DNA from: Torymus aiolomorphi
Taxonomy: Eukaryota > Arthropoda > Insecta > Hymenoptera > Torymidae
Assembly (NCBI GenBank): GCA_036365515.1
Contig: CM070876.1
Coordinates: forward strand, 122,083,810 to 122,147,809
Reading direction: 5' to 3'
Length of the DNA: 64,000 bases
Under the pieces are notes generated by a model. That model was not told where the DNA came from. It saw nothing but the letters and a program-made list of their open reading frames with translations, and did not search any database. Made by a program: the position numbers and the translations under genes. Below, one piece after another: positions 47,205 through 57,494 of the stretch. Position 1 is the first letter of the stretch, and every line of letters starts with the position of its first letter.

Positions 47205-48044
47205 CTAGTACGTTTGTACCAGCGTTAATCCATAGCGGTAGACCTTTTTTTTAGGCCTGTATTCTTTTAAAGAGGCAATTTCATCAATGACTTTCATAAT
47301 GTTATTGCTCAGATGCTCTAACTTTTCGTCTACGTTGGTATTTTGGCGACTGATGGGCGACCAATCGCAGAATTGAAGAAGGGATAGAAGCTTCTCCTGA
47401 TTTATTGATTTGAAATCTCGATACTTAAAGTTGTTGAGGACAGGGGGCTCAGGTGATAGGAATTTAATATCAGCAGCAATAACATTGTGCTGACTGCGAA
47501 AAGTCGCCATAATATTGTTCGTTTTCAGCACTACATCATTAGCGACGAAAATTACATCGATCCATGTGTGAGATTTTCTGACATGGTTGGTCGCGTCATG
47601 TTCTACTAATTTCAAGTTGATTTCGCATGCGAGCTCCTTTATGAACAGAGCGTCTGGAGAGGTCAACAGCATGTTTGCATTCAGATCCCCCATTACTATC
47701 CTATGCTGAAACCCAGCAGCATAGGTTTTTAGGTTATCGATTAGGTCAGAATTTTTAGCAAGAGAGACTCCCGGCAGGCAGTAGATTAAAGCTACAAAAA
47801 TAGAAGGCAAATGGCCGTGCTGAATGCTGCACAGAATATACTCCGGTATGAGCGGTTTACCTTTAGTCTGATTCATTGGAGAAGACCATAGAATAGTCGC
47901 TTTGTACATATTATGCACATAAAGTGCAACGTCTCTGCCTCTGGTGGTTCTATCTTGCCTAATAACGAAATAGTCATTGGTCTGAACACACTCATCATCG
48001 ACCTCCGGTCCGAAATGCGATTCAGCCACGTCGAAAAGTGTCAT
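47205..48044 (-). pseudogene. LINE endonuclease fragment (279 codons)
   Basis: An open frame on the minus strand with AP-endonuclease features: ESHFGPEVDD, IRQDRTTRGRDVALYVH, VALIYCLPG, RIVMGDLNAN (metal site Asp/Asn), and SHTWIDVIFV (the usual S-x-IDL strand). The conserved catalytic His region is replaced by RSQHNVIAADIKF. The first part of the domain (N...TETWL) is missing through 5' truncation. The frame runs into the RT linker and ends before 46960. Confidence 0.8.
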
Positions 48045-48069
48045 TTCCTGCTCAAGTTAAGTTTTGCGA

Positions 48070-49393
48070 GCTTTTCGTCTAGTAGTTGACTAATCAGCTG
48101 ATCGAGCCCTTGAACCAACTGCTCTGCCTTCGCGGCTACGCTCGGCTTGCCAGCGGTCGTCACGGATTTTCCACGTGTGTCTTGCGGGGGCGCGCCACTC
48201 GCCATAGCCAAACTATTCTTACCGCGCTGCGGTTACGTTTTCGCGGACTTTGGCCCATTGTAGGCTACGTTTTGTAACAGACTGTTGTCCGGATTAGGGG
48301 GAGGAATGTAATTCCTCTCCGCCTCCTGTAGCGCTTCCGCTTCTCGTGCTAGCTCTACGTACTTGTCTATGTCTGTGACTTTCTCCCGCGGCACTAACCG
48401 CTGGAGACTGGGCAGCATGTTTCTATATATGTGCTAGAGTTGCCTTTCATCGTCCCAAGGCTGCTCGAACTTGCTTAGAATCGTAAGGAAGTATATAGTC
48501 CTTTACAGGTTCATCTCTACCTTCGGTGCGTGCTTGCGCTTCCCTAACTAGGCGTTGCTGGAATCGCTTGTCAACCACGTAGCAGCGACGCGCGGCAATC
48601 AGAAATCTTCCTAAGTTCGCCAATTTTTGCGGGCTTGGCGGCACCAATGTCGCGTTACGCCGGACGTCAGTTCCGACATGGCGTTCAGTGGTCTTCGTCT
48701 GTTATCCGTGCGAGCGAGCGGCATTCGTTGACTCGCTCGAAATATTCCTCGATGCTGCTGGCCTTCTCACCGGTGAACTGCAACTTCCATAGTTGCACCG
48801 TTCTGCCGACGTCCAAGTTCATTGATTGGTATTTTCGCCTGAGTATATGCTTTGCGACTTGCTCGGGTGACTCTCTCTCCCCTCAAGACTCTTTCCGATC
48901 ACGAACATAAGGCTGAGGTTGTCGTTGGAGGCCACGCTCATTAGCCTCTTTATTTTGTGGTACAAAATAGTGCGCTCTTCGGTTTAGCGCTGGTGGCTCT
49001 CAAGCAATCGCGTTCGTCGCTGTCTTGAGTACTCGCTATCAGATCTGACATCTGCTCTTGCAGCTGCCTTATTTCTTGATCATAGTCTTTTGCGATTCCC
49101 TGTATTCTCTCAATTTCGCATGCTACTGTTCTTGGCATTGTGAATGTTTTAGCGTTTCTGAGCGTACATTGTCCAGGGTCATCGGCTGTGACTACTATCC
49201 GTGTCGTGAAAACCGTTTGCGGGGCCGAATGCGTGGTGTACTTGCCCGTGAGCTCATCGTGTGTACGTGCATCAAACGGCAGAGTTTTTACCAGAGTTTT
49301 TTCGAGTTTTCCATTTCTTCTTTTGAAAGCTTCTGCTTCGTCTTCTGCTTCTTCCGTTCCCTGGAAATCGTTTGCTGTATAGTCGCCTGGCAA
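48070..49393 (-). pseudogene. Gypsy gag remnant
   Basis: The frame 49393-48950 (147 codons, starting MPGDYTANDF) contains a coiled-coil-like stretch, ACEIERIQGIAKDYDQEIRQLQEQM. Downstream, in shifted frames, the capsid core reads VQLWKLQFTGEKASSIEEYFERVNECRSLARITDED (about 48830-48690), which matches the Gypsy gag pattern W-x-L-x-F-G...EFLERVEE...LTDEDLL. A C-terminal piece at 48418-48233 contains YVELAREAEALQEAERNY. Gag proteins assemble the particle around element RNA. There are at least three frame breaks. Confidence 0.72.
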
Positions 49394-49600
49394 TCGCCTA
49401 TATAACCTATTCGCTTTTGCAAACGGTGTGCCGCTTTTCGGAAGTTCTAATTCTTCGAGCTCACCTGACAGGTCCAGTATCCAGTCTTATATTTCTACCC
49501 CCATGGTGTCTTCGAAGATGACCTGAAAATCCCTAATACGCTTCGCGGAGGAATTCGGGTTTTAAAATTTTAAGTTTTAACTTATTTACTTTGGTGGTTT

Positions 49601-50189
49601 TAAGTTTAATTTGCGCTAATCGCTGGCCAAATCTCTTTTATCTTTAAGAAGAATGAAGGTCTTAATTCTCCCTTATTTAATTCGGAAAGGAGAAAACAAC
49701 AGCAAGAAAAAGAAATTTTGACTCTTCCAGTTCTATTTGTTTTCTTCTTTATTAATTTAATAACAAGAAACATTTTATTGACAAAGGCAATTTGTTGTGA
49801 AACCAAAAATAGCTTAAAATAATTTATAAAACTGTTGTATGTGGTTGTTTGCGCTTTGTCTAAGTGTGTTGCATTCAGATTTGCATTCAATAATTTATTG
49901 TGACAAATAAATTTTACTCATTAAGTTCTATGAATTTATTTTACGTGAATCGCGATCAATAAATTCCAAGAATATTTTGTTACTGATTGCAATAAAATTA
50001 TTTTATCTCTTTATTATATCACAAAATTTTATTGCTACATTCGGTAGAATATTAATAATTCGAGCCGGCACTTACAATTTCGCCGGTGGTCCCTCCGTTC
50101 TAGCACGTGGTGCGTCGCTCGCTGTCGCTTGCCTCGGTGAAGGCCACGTGGCCGGGTGCGCACCAACACACACATACATTCATGTCCTC
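49601..50189. other. AT-rich intergenic DNA with a GC island
   Basis: No gene. A GC-rich patch with paired CACGTGG and CCACGTGGCC motifs lies at about 50085-50165, next to the following inverted-repeat element. Confidence 0.45.
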
Positions 50190-50465
50190 ACGCACTGAAA
50201 AAACTCTGGCATATAATACGTGTTTATGGCATTACGAGTGAGATCGATTGATTTGGCACGAAATATCTCCCATTTTTGGCATGTAATTCATTCCGAAACT
50301 GACAAATTTAATCATAACCTAACCTAACCTTTACGTTTGGTATAGCTAATGCGTTGCTACGGGACACGTTTTGTACCATTTCCGAGCAATATTCATACTA
50401 AATCTAGGGAGGAAATAGCTCCCTGACTTTGTGCGCCATACGTGCCAGAGTTTTTTCAGTGCGAG
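50190..50465. repeat. Small inverted-repeat element (about 275 bp)
   Basis: GCACTGAAAAAACTCTGGCA at about 50192 recurs as an exact inverted copy near 50442-50461, with a few more matching bases on both sides. Contains no gene. A target duplication was not evident. Confidence 0.65.
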
Positions 50466-50671
50466 GAACACACGTCGCGGATACTCTCGCGGTTCTCTTT
50501 TTGCAAAGCAAGGAGCGTGGGCGCTATCCAAAACGAGACTAATTTCTCGTGTCAAAGCGTGCTGCTCGCGTTCTTCGATCGATCCGCGTGACCAGGTGGC
50601 AATTTTTGTCTTACTTATTCTCAAAGAACGTGACGTCACTTACATATGAGTGAAAGGGATAAAAGGTCGCT

Positions 50672-50986
50672 AGTTCATTATTGATCCTTTCGCTTCCTCA
50701 AATAAGAAAAATCTATCTTGTCTAATAAAGTGCAATTATATTATCTGTAAATATGTAAAACGGTTTTCAAATCAAACAAATTATTTATAATATGGTTTAA
50801 GGAAATATGTATCTTGATACACAACAAATATGTTTCATTACAATAAGATACAAGAAATTTCTTTTATATTTTTGCTAATGAAGAGCTTTACCTAACCATT
50901 TTACATATTTACAGATAATATTATTGCACTTTATTAGTCAAGATAGATTTTTCTTATTTGAGGATGCGAAAGGTCAATAATGAACA
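50672..50986. repeat. MITE-like element with about 90-bp inverted repeats
   Basis: The left arm starts GTTCATTATTGATCCTTTCG and runs to about 50765. The right arm (about 50899-50986) is its reverse complement with a handful of differences. The middle is AT-rich and non-coding. Confidence 0.85.
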
Positions 50987-51752
50987 GAAAAATGGTGTAA
51001 ATTTGATGGAGGGTCTACTCGAAGAGAAAAGGCTTTGTGCATCCTTTTTTCATAAATCAGGAAGCCTTTGTACGAAGTTTTATTAGAATTAGCCACCCGG
51101 ACTCTGTGCTCTCCCCTTTACAAAGTAAGGTATGATTATATTCATTTAAGGTGGCTCCGGCGCGCTGGGCCGTATCTACGAGGGGCCTTTTAGGGTGCAT
51201 TGAAGTTTTACTTTAATAATGGACAACATTGCAATGAAAATAGTTAATTGTTAGTTATAACATACTTTTAACCATTTAGGCATCCCGAAATATAAAAAAT
51301 AGAAAAATTATCAATCACTATTGATCAAGTGGTATGGCCCTGGAAGTCTATGTTATACAAAGGAAACGCAATTTTTTCATCTTATACATGAAGTTTTCTC
51401 GAAAATTTTTCTGGTGATCATTATTTTTCAACATACTATCGTAATCTATGGATAATGAACTATTAGTTACAATTTTATTTATAAAGAAATTATAGATTTT
51501 CAGCTCATATAGGGGAAATGAACACATTAAATTGCACTTCTCCCATAAAAGCCTGTATTATAAGTACGAGTTTCAACATTTTTTTTCTCTTTCATTTGTT
51601 TGGTGAGCCCAAGTGGGATACACACCAATAAAAAGCTTGTAATTTCAGCTTTCAATAGAGATTTTTCTCTAATAATAGAGAAACACGTAACATCCAATCG
51701 TATTTACCTCTAACATTTGAAACTACTAAACTCTTGCATATATCTTTTAACT
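50987..51752. other. AT-rich intergenic DNA
   Basis: No gene seen. It would be the 3' flank of the minus-strand LRR exons. Confidence 0.45.
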
Positions 51753-52081
51753 CTAATAAAAACTTATCATCAATAATGCCTGTGCTAGACTCGAATTATC
51801 GAGACCAAGATATATATCTAGCTTCTTAATATGCAATAATCGTAAACTTTTGATGATATAATCCACATCTTCGATCTGGAACAGCATTCGGCAAAGAGTT
51901 AATGTATGCAGATTTCTGAGCTCTTCAATAATCTAATAAAAACATTTAAAAAATATTAAATAAAAAATAAGGTGTCATAAATGAATATTATAATTATTAG
52001 ATTTTATACTTACACTACATACTACACCAATCCTAATATTCCTGCCTGCATCAAAATGAACTTCTTCACACCGAGCCAAAA
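51753..52081 (-). pseudogene. Two LRR exons of an F-box/LRR-type gene
   Basis: Upstream exon (about 52081-52014) encodes FLARCEEVHFDAGRNIRIG and ends at donor AGT|GTAAGT (52013). The downstream exon (51932-51753) begins after acceptor TTTTATTAG and encodes EELRNLHTLTLCRM then IKSLRLLHIKKLDIYLGL, two leucine-rich repeat units. The joined frame is in phase and ends TAG at 51755-51753. LRRs of this type follow an F-box in substrate receptors of SCF ubiquitin ligases. The upstream exon is cut off at about 52082 by the ATAG-rich insertion. It is likely a fragment of the gene whose F-box lies at 53586. Whether the gene still works is doubtful. Confidence 0.55.
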
Positions 52082-52084
52082 ATA

Positions 52085-52350
52085 TAGTAAATTTGACTAT
52101 AAAACCACTATAAAATATAGTGCGATTTTGTCACAACAATAATATTTTATTAAATTTAACTAAAAGAAATAGTGTTTGCAAATAAAAAATATAGTAACAT
52201 TAACTATATAATCTTAGAGGAAACCAAATGTGAAACTTACTGTGTTATATAGTTAAATAAATATAGTTGAATAAAATATAGTGAATGTTACTAAAAACAC
52301 TTCTATATAAAATATTGTTCTATATTTCATAAAATAATTATTTTAGCTAT
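52085..52350. repeat. TATAGT-rich AT block interrupting the LRR gene
   Basis: TATAGT or ACTATA occurs about ten times in 265 bp in both orientations. The block directly abuts the broken 5' edge of the LRR exon, so it is probably an inserted non-autonomous element. Ends are not defined. Confidence 0.5.
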
Positions 52351-52393
52351 ACATTTTAGTTGAGATGAAAAAAAAATACATATTTATAGTTTT

Positions 52394-52930
52394 TTATTTA
52401 AATTTTTCATTAATAAATCTTTTTGTTACAAGCCTGTTACAAATTTTCGTGTTAATTTCGCTTAATATCAATATTTTTGTGTCATCACAATCAACTACTT
52501 CATGTACCATAATTTTATCAATAATATATCTCTCTTCTCTATATTCTCGATTTTTGATGAACTTATATCTGTTTCCTCGTGCCATCATAGCTTTGAATTC
52601 TTCCTCTGGCAAGTTTAGAAATATATCCACAGTGTCGATGGATTCATCTGAAATATCTGTTACAATTTAATTTAGTTCTCTCAAATTATTTACCACTTTA
52701 TTATAAGTAGATACTATTCTTTTATTTATATTATATTAAATTATCTATATTATTTCATAATTTCAAAACAATATTTTGTTATTGAAATCGTATGCTTACC
52801 AAGGAATTTTTCATAATAATGGGATAAACCCCAGGATTTTAAATAGTCCTCGACTCTCTGGGCCTCGTCCACCGTGCATGGTGCTTCGAAAGCGACTGAC
52901 GAATGTGGCTCTTCTACTAAATTGTACTTT
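52394..52930 (-). CDS. SAM-like domain protein, two exons
   Basis: Exon 1 (about 52930-52800) encodes DEAQRVEDYLKSWGLSHYYEKFL and stops at donor CTTG|GTAAGC. Exon 2 (52656-52394) starts after acceptor TGTAACAG and encodes DISDESIDTVDIFLNLPEEE then FKAMMARGNRYKFIKN. The 143-nt intron (52657-52799) joins them in phase (G|AT gives Asp). The product has the SAM-domain outline: an aromatic/leucine helix (WGL..YYEKF), then an acidic turn and a final helix. It matches SAM-like domains often seen in ant and wasp uncharacterised proteins. SAM domains mediate protein-protein or RNA contacts. No start Met is visible, and a stop lies 5' of exon 1 near 52942, so upstream exons or decay must be assumed. 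It sits between the F-box and LRR pieces on the same strand. Confidence 0.5.
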
Positions 52931-53039
52931 ACTATAACTTAGAGTCATTATCACTACGGACTTTCTTTTCAGTGCAATAGATTCGGCGTTAGCCTCCAAT
53001 AAAAATCGACCACTTAAGTCTGTATCCCAATCGCAAGGA

Positions 53040-53586
53040 TTATTTGTTCAATCGTAATGCTGCGGAAGTTCTTTAACGAAGCGACGAATGGTCCAAAAAC
53101 ATTGTCCTTACATGTTCGCGCTATGGATTCAACGCTTATTTCCTTAATTTTAGGGCAGTGTCAATTGTCTTAAAAATGGAGCTGATAATTTAAAAGCATT
53201 CAGCGTTGCGTATTCTAAATTTCGACACCACTTCGGTATGAGATGGATATTTTTTACTTGTTCGGCTATATCGTAATCACATGCTATGATGTAAGTTACG
53301 GAATTATAGCAATGCTGCAGCACTTTTTTGAAAATAAGATTGTCGGGTACTCCATTGAAGGCGCCCTAGCTTTTTCGAGAAAAGTTTTATGTTCGAAAAT
53401 GTCGCCACGACACCTTAGCAGCTTCTTTCCATCACTTACATACAGCAACAAAGTTAAATAATTTTGACCTTTCGTTCTTATTATGCAAGTTAGTGAATTT
53501 CCGTCACCTATTTCAACTCTTACTCGGTCGGCATTGGGTAGAAATTGGTAAATATGGATTAAACAATCTTCGTTTAACAGGCACAT
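53040..53586 (-). pseudogene. F-box N-terminus and LRR-like region, frame-broken
   Basis: The minus-strand frame begins MCLLNEDCLIHIYQFLPNADRVRVE, the F-box helix pattern (LND.CL..IF.FLP..DR.R.ER) that binds Skp1 in SCF ubiquitin ligases. It runs 96 codons to 53296, then a shifted frame reads VTYIIACDYDIAEQVKNIHLIP and RNLEYATLNAFKLSAPFLRQLTLP (about 53290-53160). A further piece reads KEISVESIARTC...LKNFRSITIEQ (about 53150-53060), LRR-like. The shifts may be indels or unrecognised introns. With the 51753-52081 exons it outlines one F-box/LRR gene split by insertions. Confidence 0.5.
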
Positions 53587-53596
53587 AATCCTATCA

Positions 53597-53730
53597 TCTT
53601 ACTCCCGATAATCCTTAGAATTTATGAATCAGTATGCCAGTATAGTGATATACTGCCAAAATTTATGGCAGGTATACAAATCTAGAAAAAGAAAATCCAT
53701 AATTAAAATATAATAACTATTAAAATTATT
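53597..53730. other. Short AT-rich spacer
   Basis: Upstream flank of the F-box start. No clear promoter element was identified. Confidence 0.35.
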
Positions 53731-53765
53731 ATATATATATACACACATATATATATATATATATA
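53731..53765 (+). repeat. TA/CA microsatellite, left insertion target
   Basis: Alternating TA with a CACACA interruption. It ends in the TA (53764-53765) that serves as target duplication of the palindromic mariner element. Confidence 0.85.
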
Positions 53766-53884
53766 CACGGTGACCCATTTTAATCGCTACACCCGGATTT
53801 TTCGGATCCTAAGACAGATAGGAAAAAATGATTCAGACAAAAGTTGTAGGGGACGAAGGGGGCCAAACGATGGTCCTAACAGCT

Positions 53885-54060
53885 TTGACCTTGAACTTGA
53901 CCTTCAAGGTTATTTCAAGGTCAAGTGGTTTTTTTTAATAGGAACACCTATTTTTGACCCCGGATTCGGAAAGAGCGGGAAATTTTACGTTCAAAATCAT
54001 ATTGAGACATTTTTTTTCAAGGTCATTTCAAGGTCATTTCAAGGCCAAATGAAGGTCGAA
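53885..54060 (+). promoter_or_regulatory. Cluster of TCAAGGTCA-like motifs, left arm
   Basis: Seven matches to (T)CAAGGTCA or close variants on either strand within 175 bp (TTGACCTTGAA, TTCAAGGTCAAG, TTCAAGGTCATT twice, TCAAGGCCA, TGAAGGTCG, TTGACCTTCAA). The sequence equals the extended half-site of FTZ-F1/NR5A and ERR nuclear receptors. Alternatively they are transposase-binding subterminal repeats. Mirrored in the right arm. Confidence 0.5.
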
Positions 54061-54396
54061 CTCCGAAAAATCCATTTTAAGTCGTTTTTTCCATGAGTCA
54101 CAGGCTTAAGTGGTTCAAACTGATCGTAGGTTTAATAGGAAGCCCCCACACCCAAAACTTTCACATCCTAGTAAACAAATATCAAACTTGCACATCCGAA
54201 CCCCATGCTCTTCATAGCCTCACATGCTAAACTGTTACACCAGACATCCCCCAGTCCCACACATCTCTACCCCATGTCTGATGTTTGTTTAACGGAAACT
54301 TCAAGATCATTAAAGCTTCTGTTGTAAATGTGTCAACCTTACGTTTAGCGCTACCCAGAAACAACGACGTGGACGTAGTAAGGATTGTTTCCTTTG

Positions 54397-54558
54397 GGGT
54401 GCTTGATTAAAGTGAGTCCCCTTGCCTCTCACTGTTCAGGGTGCTTGATTTAAGTGAGTCCCTTCGCCTCTCACTGATCAGGGTGCTTGATTAAAGTGAG
54501 TCCCTTGCCTCTCACTGTTCAGGGTGCTTGATTTAAGTGAGTCCCTTCGCCTCTCACT
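54397..54558 (+). repeat. 42-bp tandem repeat, 4 copies (left arm)
   Basis: Units of form GGGTGCTTGATTAAAGTGAG followed by TCCCCTTGCCTCTCACTGTTCA, alternating with a second type carrying GATTTAAG and TTCGCC. Within each unit AGTGAG can pair with CTCACT. Confidence 0.9.
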
Positions 54559-54569
54559 TATGTGTTTAT

Positions 54570-55634
54570 CTAACCTCGAAGAAAATGTTCAAAATTACGA
54601 CCATTTGCTTCCAGGCACATAGTCAAACGCCTTTGGAAGTGGCGAACGGTGTTTAGCAAAGTTTGCCTTGGAATGGCAGCGCATGCTCGACGAATTCTGT
54701 CCATCATGTCTACTCTTGTGGTGGGCCTTTCCTCAAAAACGGCATTTTTTAAATACCCCCATAAGTAAAAATCTGGTGATGTAAGATCTGGTGAGCAAGC
54801 AGGCCATTCAACCGGTCCACCTCGACCAATCCATCTGTTACCATACTGCTCATTCAAAAAAGTCCTGACAATTCGAGCGAAATGTGGTGTTGCGCCGTCC
54901 TGCTGGAGCCACATTCTTCGTCGCGTTTCTAAGTCAACATCTTCCATCAATACAGGTAGTTCATCTCTTATTAGCGTTAAGTACGTGTGTTGATTAACAT
55001 TTTCTTCGAAAAAATAAGGGCCAATCACACATCCATTAATAATTCCACACCATACCATAATACTCCATCGTCTTTGATGGTTTACAGTTCTGACCCAATG
55101 AGGATTAACATCAGACCAGTAATGACAATTATGTCTATTCAATTCCCCATCACTTTGAAATTTTGCCTCATCAGAAAAAAGAACAAAATTAAAAAAGTCT
55201 GGATCATTTTCTATCATTTGTAAAGCCCATTGGCAAAACACAATACGCTGTTGAAAATGAGCAAACTGTAGCTCTTGGACCAGAGTAATATGATACGCAT
55301 GATATCTAAGCACCTTCATAATTCTTAAAAATGTACTTTTTGGAAGACCGATTTCCCTTTCGATTCGACGAGCGCTTATCTGTGGGTCAAGATGAATTAT
55401 TGCCAGAATAGTCACAGCCCGATTATCATTTTCATCATATTGATGGCGCCTACGTTGACGAACCATGTGTCCACCACGAGCTCTTTGAGTTAAACGTCTG
55501 ATAGCCATAGCGTCAGGGTGTCGTCTGTCTGGATAGCGTTCAGCATAAATTCTTGCCGCAGCACGATAATTACTTCGGCTTTCTCCTAAAGCCAACATCA
55601 TGTCAACGATCTCGTTGGGCGGATAGTCAGCCAT
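54570..55634 (-). CDS. Mariner-family (IS630/Tc1-mariner) transposase, intact, 354 aa
   Basis: An uninterrupted frame from ATG at 55634. The N-terminus (MADYPPNEIVDMMLALGES, residues 1-60) is a helical region seen in front of many insect Tc1/mariner-type transposases. Residues about 60-115 form a helix-turn-helix with ISARRIEREIGLPKSTFLRI. The catalytic core has Asp155 in FSDEAKF, Asp246 in LQQDGATPHF and Asp288 in SPDLTSPDFYLW, a DD41D spacing, with FNFVLF and SIMVWCGI between. The enzyme would bind the element ends and move it by cut-and-paste into TA. The C-terminus ends FEHFLRG just before the 42-bp repeats. All three acids are present, so it may still be active. Its twin in the right arm is broken. 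Confidence 0.92.
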   Translation of the reverse strand: MADYPPNEIVDMMLALGESRSNYRAAARIYAERYPDRRHPDAMAIRRLTQRARGGHMVRQRRRHQYDENDNRAVTILAIIHLDPQISARRIEREIGLPKSTFLRIMKVLRYHAYHITLVQELQFAHFQQRIVFCQWALQMIENDPDFFNFVLFSDEAKFQSDGELNRHNCHYWSDVNPHWVRTVNHQRRWSIMVWCGIINGCVIGPYFFEENVNQHTYLTLIRDELPVLMEDVDLETRRRMWLQQDGATPHFARIVRTFLNEQYGNRWIGRGGPVEWPACSPDLTSPDFYLWGYLKNAVFEERPTTRVDMMDRIRRACAAIPRQTLLNTVRHFQRRLTMCLEANGRNFEHFLRG

Positions 55635-56420
55635 TTCAGAGCCAGCTATTAATTACTATTAAATTTGAATAGTGAAATGGTATAAAAAATAGTAATAATT
55701 ATAATATTTGCCCGTATACGGTTGCGACCAAAAAAGAAAAATGTTCCTAAATTATGGTAACTTTATCTGACTAAGTGTATTTGCCAAAAGTTCTCCGATT
55801 GTCACACTTTTGTAATTGTAAGTTTTATAATAAAGTAATAATCATTAAATTATTTCTAATTTGAACTGCACATAATACTAAAACTTGCTTTTATTTTAAA
55901 TATTGTGAATTATTGCCGTTCAAACTTGAGAAATACTAATATTGATAATGTAATCATTAAAGGCACATTTACAAATAATTTCTGTTCCGTCAAGATTTTT
56001 GTACAAAAAAGAAATGTTGTATCTTTATTCTTTTGAAAGTTATGAGTAAATTAAAGATATGAGCTGTAAAAAAATGTCATTGTTTAAAAAGAAAAGTCAT
56101 AACTTTCAAAAGAATAAAGATACAACATTTCTACAACGGCAATAATTCACAATATTTAAAATAAAAGCAAGTTTTAGTATTATGTGCAGTTCAAATTAGA
56201 AATAATTTAATGATTATTACTTTATTGTAAAACTTACAATTACAAAAGTGTGACAATCGGAGTACTTTTGGCAAATACACTTAGTCAGTTAAAGTTACCA
56301 TAATTTAGGAACATTTTTCTTTTTTGTTCGCGACCGTATACGGGCAAATATTATAATTATTAATATTTTTTATACCATTTCACTATTCAAATTTAATAGT
56401 AATTAATAGCTGGCTCTGAC
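55635..56420. other. Central inverted 5' regions and spacer of palindrome
   Basis: Two inverted 5' flanks of the transposase genes meeting around a 51-bp unpaired spacer (56046-56096). Both contain GCCCGTATACGG (about 55710 and 56335). No copy of the outer terminus occurs here, so the original 5' ends are lost. It could act as a divergent promoter for both genes; not shown. Confidence 0.8.
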
Positions 56421-57483
56421 ATGGCTGACTATCCGCCCAACGAGATCGTTGACATGATGTTGGCTTTAGGAGAAAGCCGAAGTAATTATTGTGCTGCGGC
56501 AAGAATTTATGATGAACGCTATCCAGACAGACGACACCCTGACGCTATGGCTATCAGACGTTTAACTCAAAGAGCTCGAGTTGACACATGGTTCGTCAAC
56601 GTAGGCGCCATCAATATGATGAAAATGATAATCGGGCTGTCACTATTCTGGCAATAATTCATCTTGACCCACAGATAAGCGCTCGTCGAATCGAAAGGGA
56701 AATCGGTCTTCCAAAAAGTACATTTTTAAGAATTATGAAGGTGCTTAGATATCATGCGTATCATATTACTCTGGTCCAAGAGCTACAGTTTGCTCATTTT
56801 CAACAGCGTATTGTGTTTTGCCAATGGGCTTTACAAATGATAGAAAATGATCCAGACTTTTTTAATTTTGTTCTTTTTTCTGATGAGACAAAATTTCAAA
56901 GTGATGGGGAATTGAATAGACATAATTGTCATTACTGGTCTGATGTTAATCCTCATTGGGTCAGAACTGTAAGCCATCAAAGACGATGGAGTATTATGGT
57001 ATGGTGTGGGATTATTAATGGATGTGTGATTGGCCCTTATTTTTTCGAAGAAAATGTTAATCAACACACGTACTTAACGCTAATAAGAGATGAACTACCT
57101 GTATTGATGGAAGATGTTGACTTAGAAACGCGACGAAGAATGTGGCTCCAGCAGGACGGCGCAACACCACATTTCGCTCGAATTGTCAGAACTTTTTTGA
57201 ATGAGCAGTATGGTAACAGATGGATTGGTCGAGGTGGTCCGGTTGAATGGCCTGCTTGCTCACCGATCTTACATCACCAGATTTTTACTTATGGGGGTAT
57301 TTAAAAAATACCGTTTTTGAGGAAAGGCCCACCACAAGAGTAGACATGATGGACAGAATTCGTCGAGCATGCGCTGCCATTCCAAGGCAAACTTTGCTAA
57401 ACACCGTTCGCCACTTCCAAAGGCGTTTGACTATGTGCCTGGAAGCAAATGGTCGTAATTTCGAACATTTTCTTCGAGGTTAG
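56421..57483 (+). pseudogene. Second mariner-family transposase copy, two 1-bp deletions
   Basis: The inverted twin of the 354-aa transposase. Starts with the same MADYPPNEIVDMMLALGES. One base is lost near 56578 (RARGGHMV becomes RARVDTWF) and another near 57266 (ACSPDLTSP becomes ACSPILHHQ, just before the third catalytic Asp). There are also substitutions such as Arg to Cys near residue 24 and Asn to Ser after VRTV. The three catalytic Asp codons remain in shifted frames. Confidence 0.92.
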
Positions 57484-57494
57484 ATAAACACATA

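Larger units (their letters stand above)
45605..48057 (-). mobile_element. LINE with (TATC)n tail inserted into Gypsy
   Basis: A minus-strand non-LTR element inserted between the Gypsy gag and protease. Its 3' end reads AAATAAATATCT then (TATC)n (45605-45630 on the plus strand as AGATAGATAG), a microsatellite tail. The 5' end is truncated inside the endonuclease near 48057. A clear target duplication was not found. RT motifs look closest to I/LOA-type elements; the clade is uncertain. Confidence 0.8.
42790..49600 (-). mobile_element. Decayed Gypsy-type LTR retrotransposon split by a LINE
   Basis: GC-richer minus-strand coding remnants in the canonical gag-PR-RT-RNaseH-IN order. Gag lies at about 49393-48070, protease at 45480-45040, RT at about 44990-44100, RNase H at 44085-43690, an integrase piece at 43560-43380 and a C-terminal region down to about 42795. 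The order with integrase last is diagnostic of Ty3/Gypsy. A third LINE (45605-48057) sits between gag and protease. Flanking LTRs were not identified. Many stops and frameshifts show the copy is old. Confidence 0.82.

Noticed and set aside
49058..49405. Plus-strand frames of 115 and 80 codons
   Set aside because: Antisense to the Gypsy gag frame.
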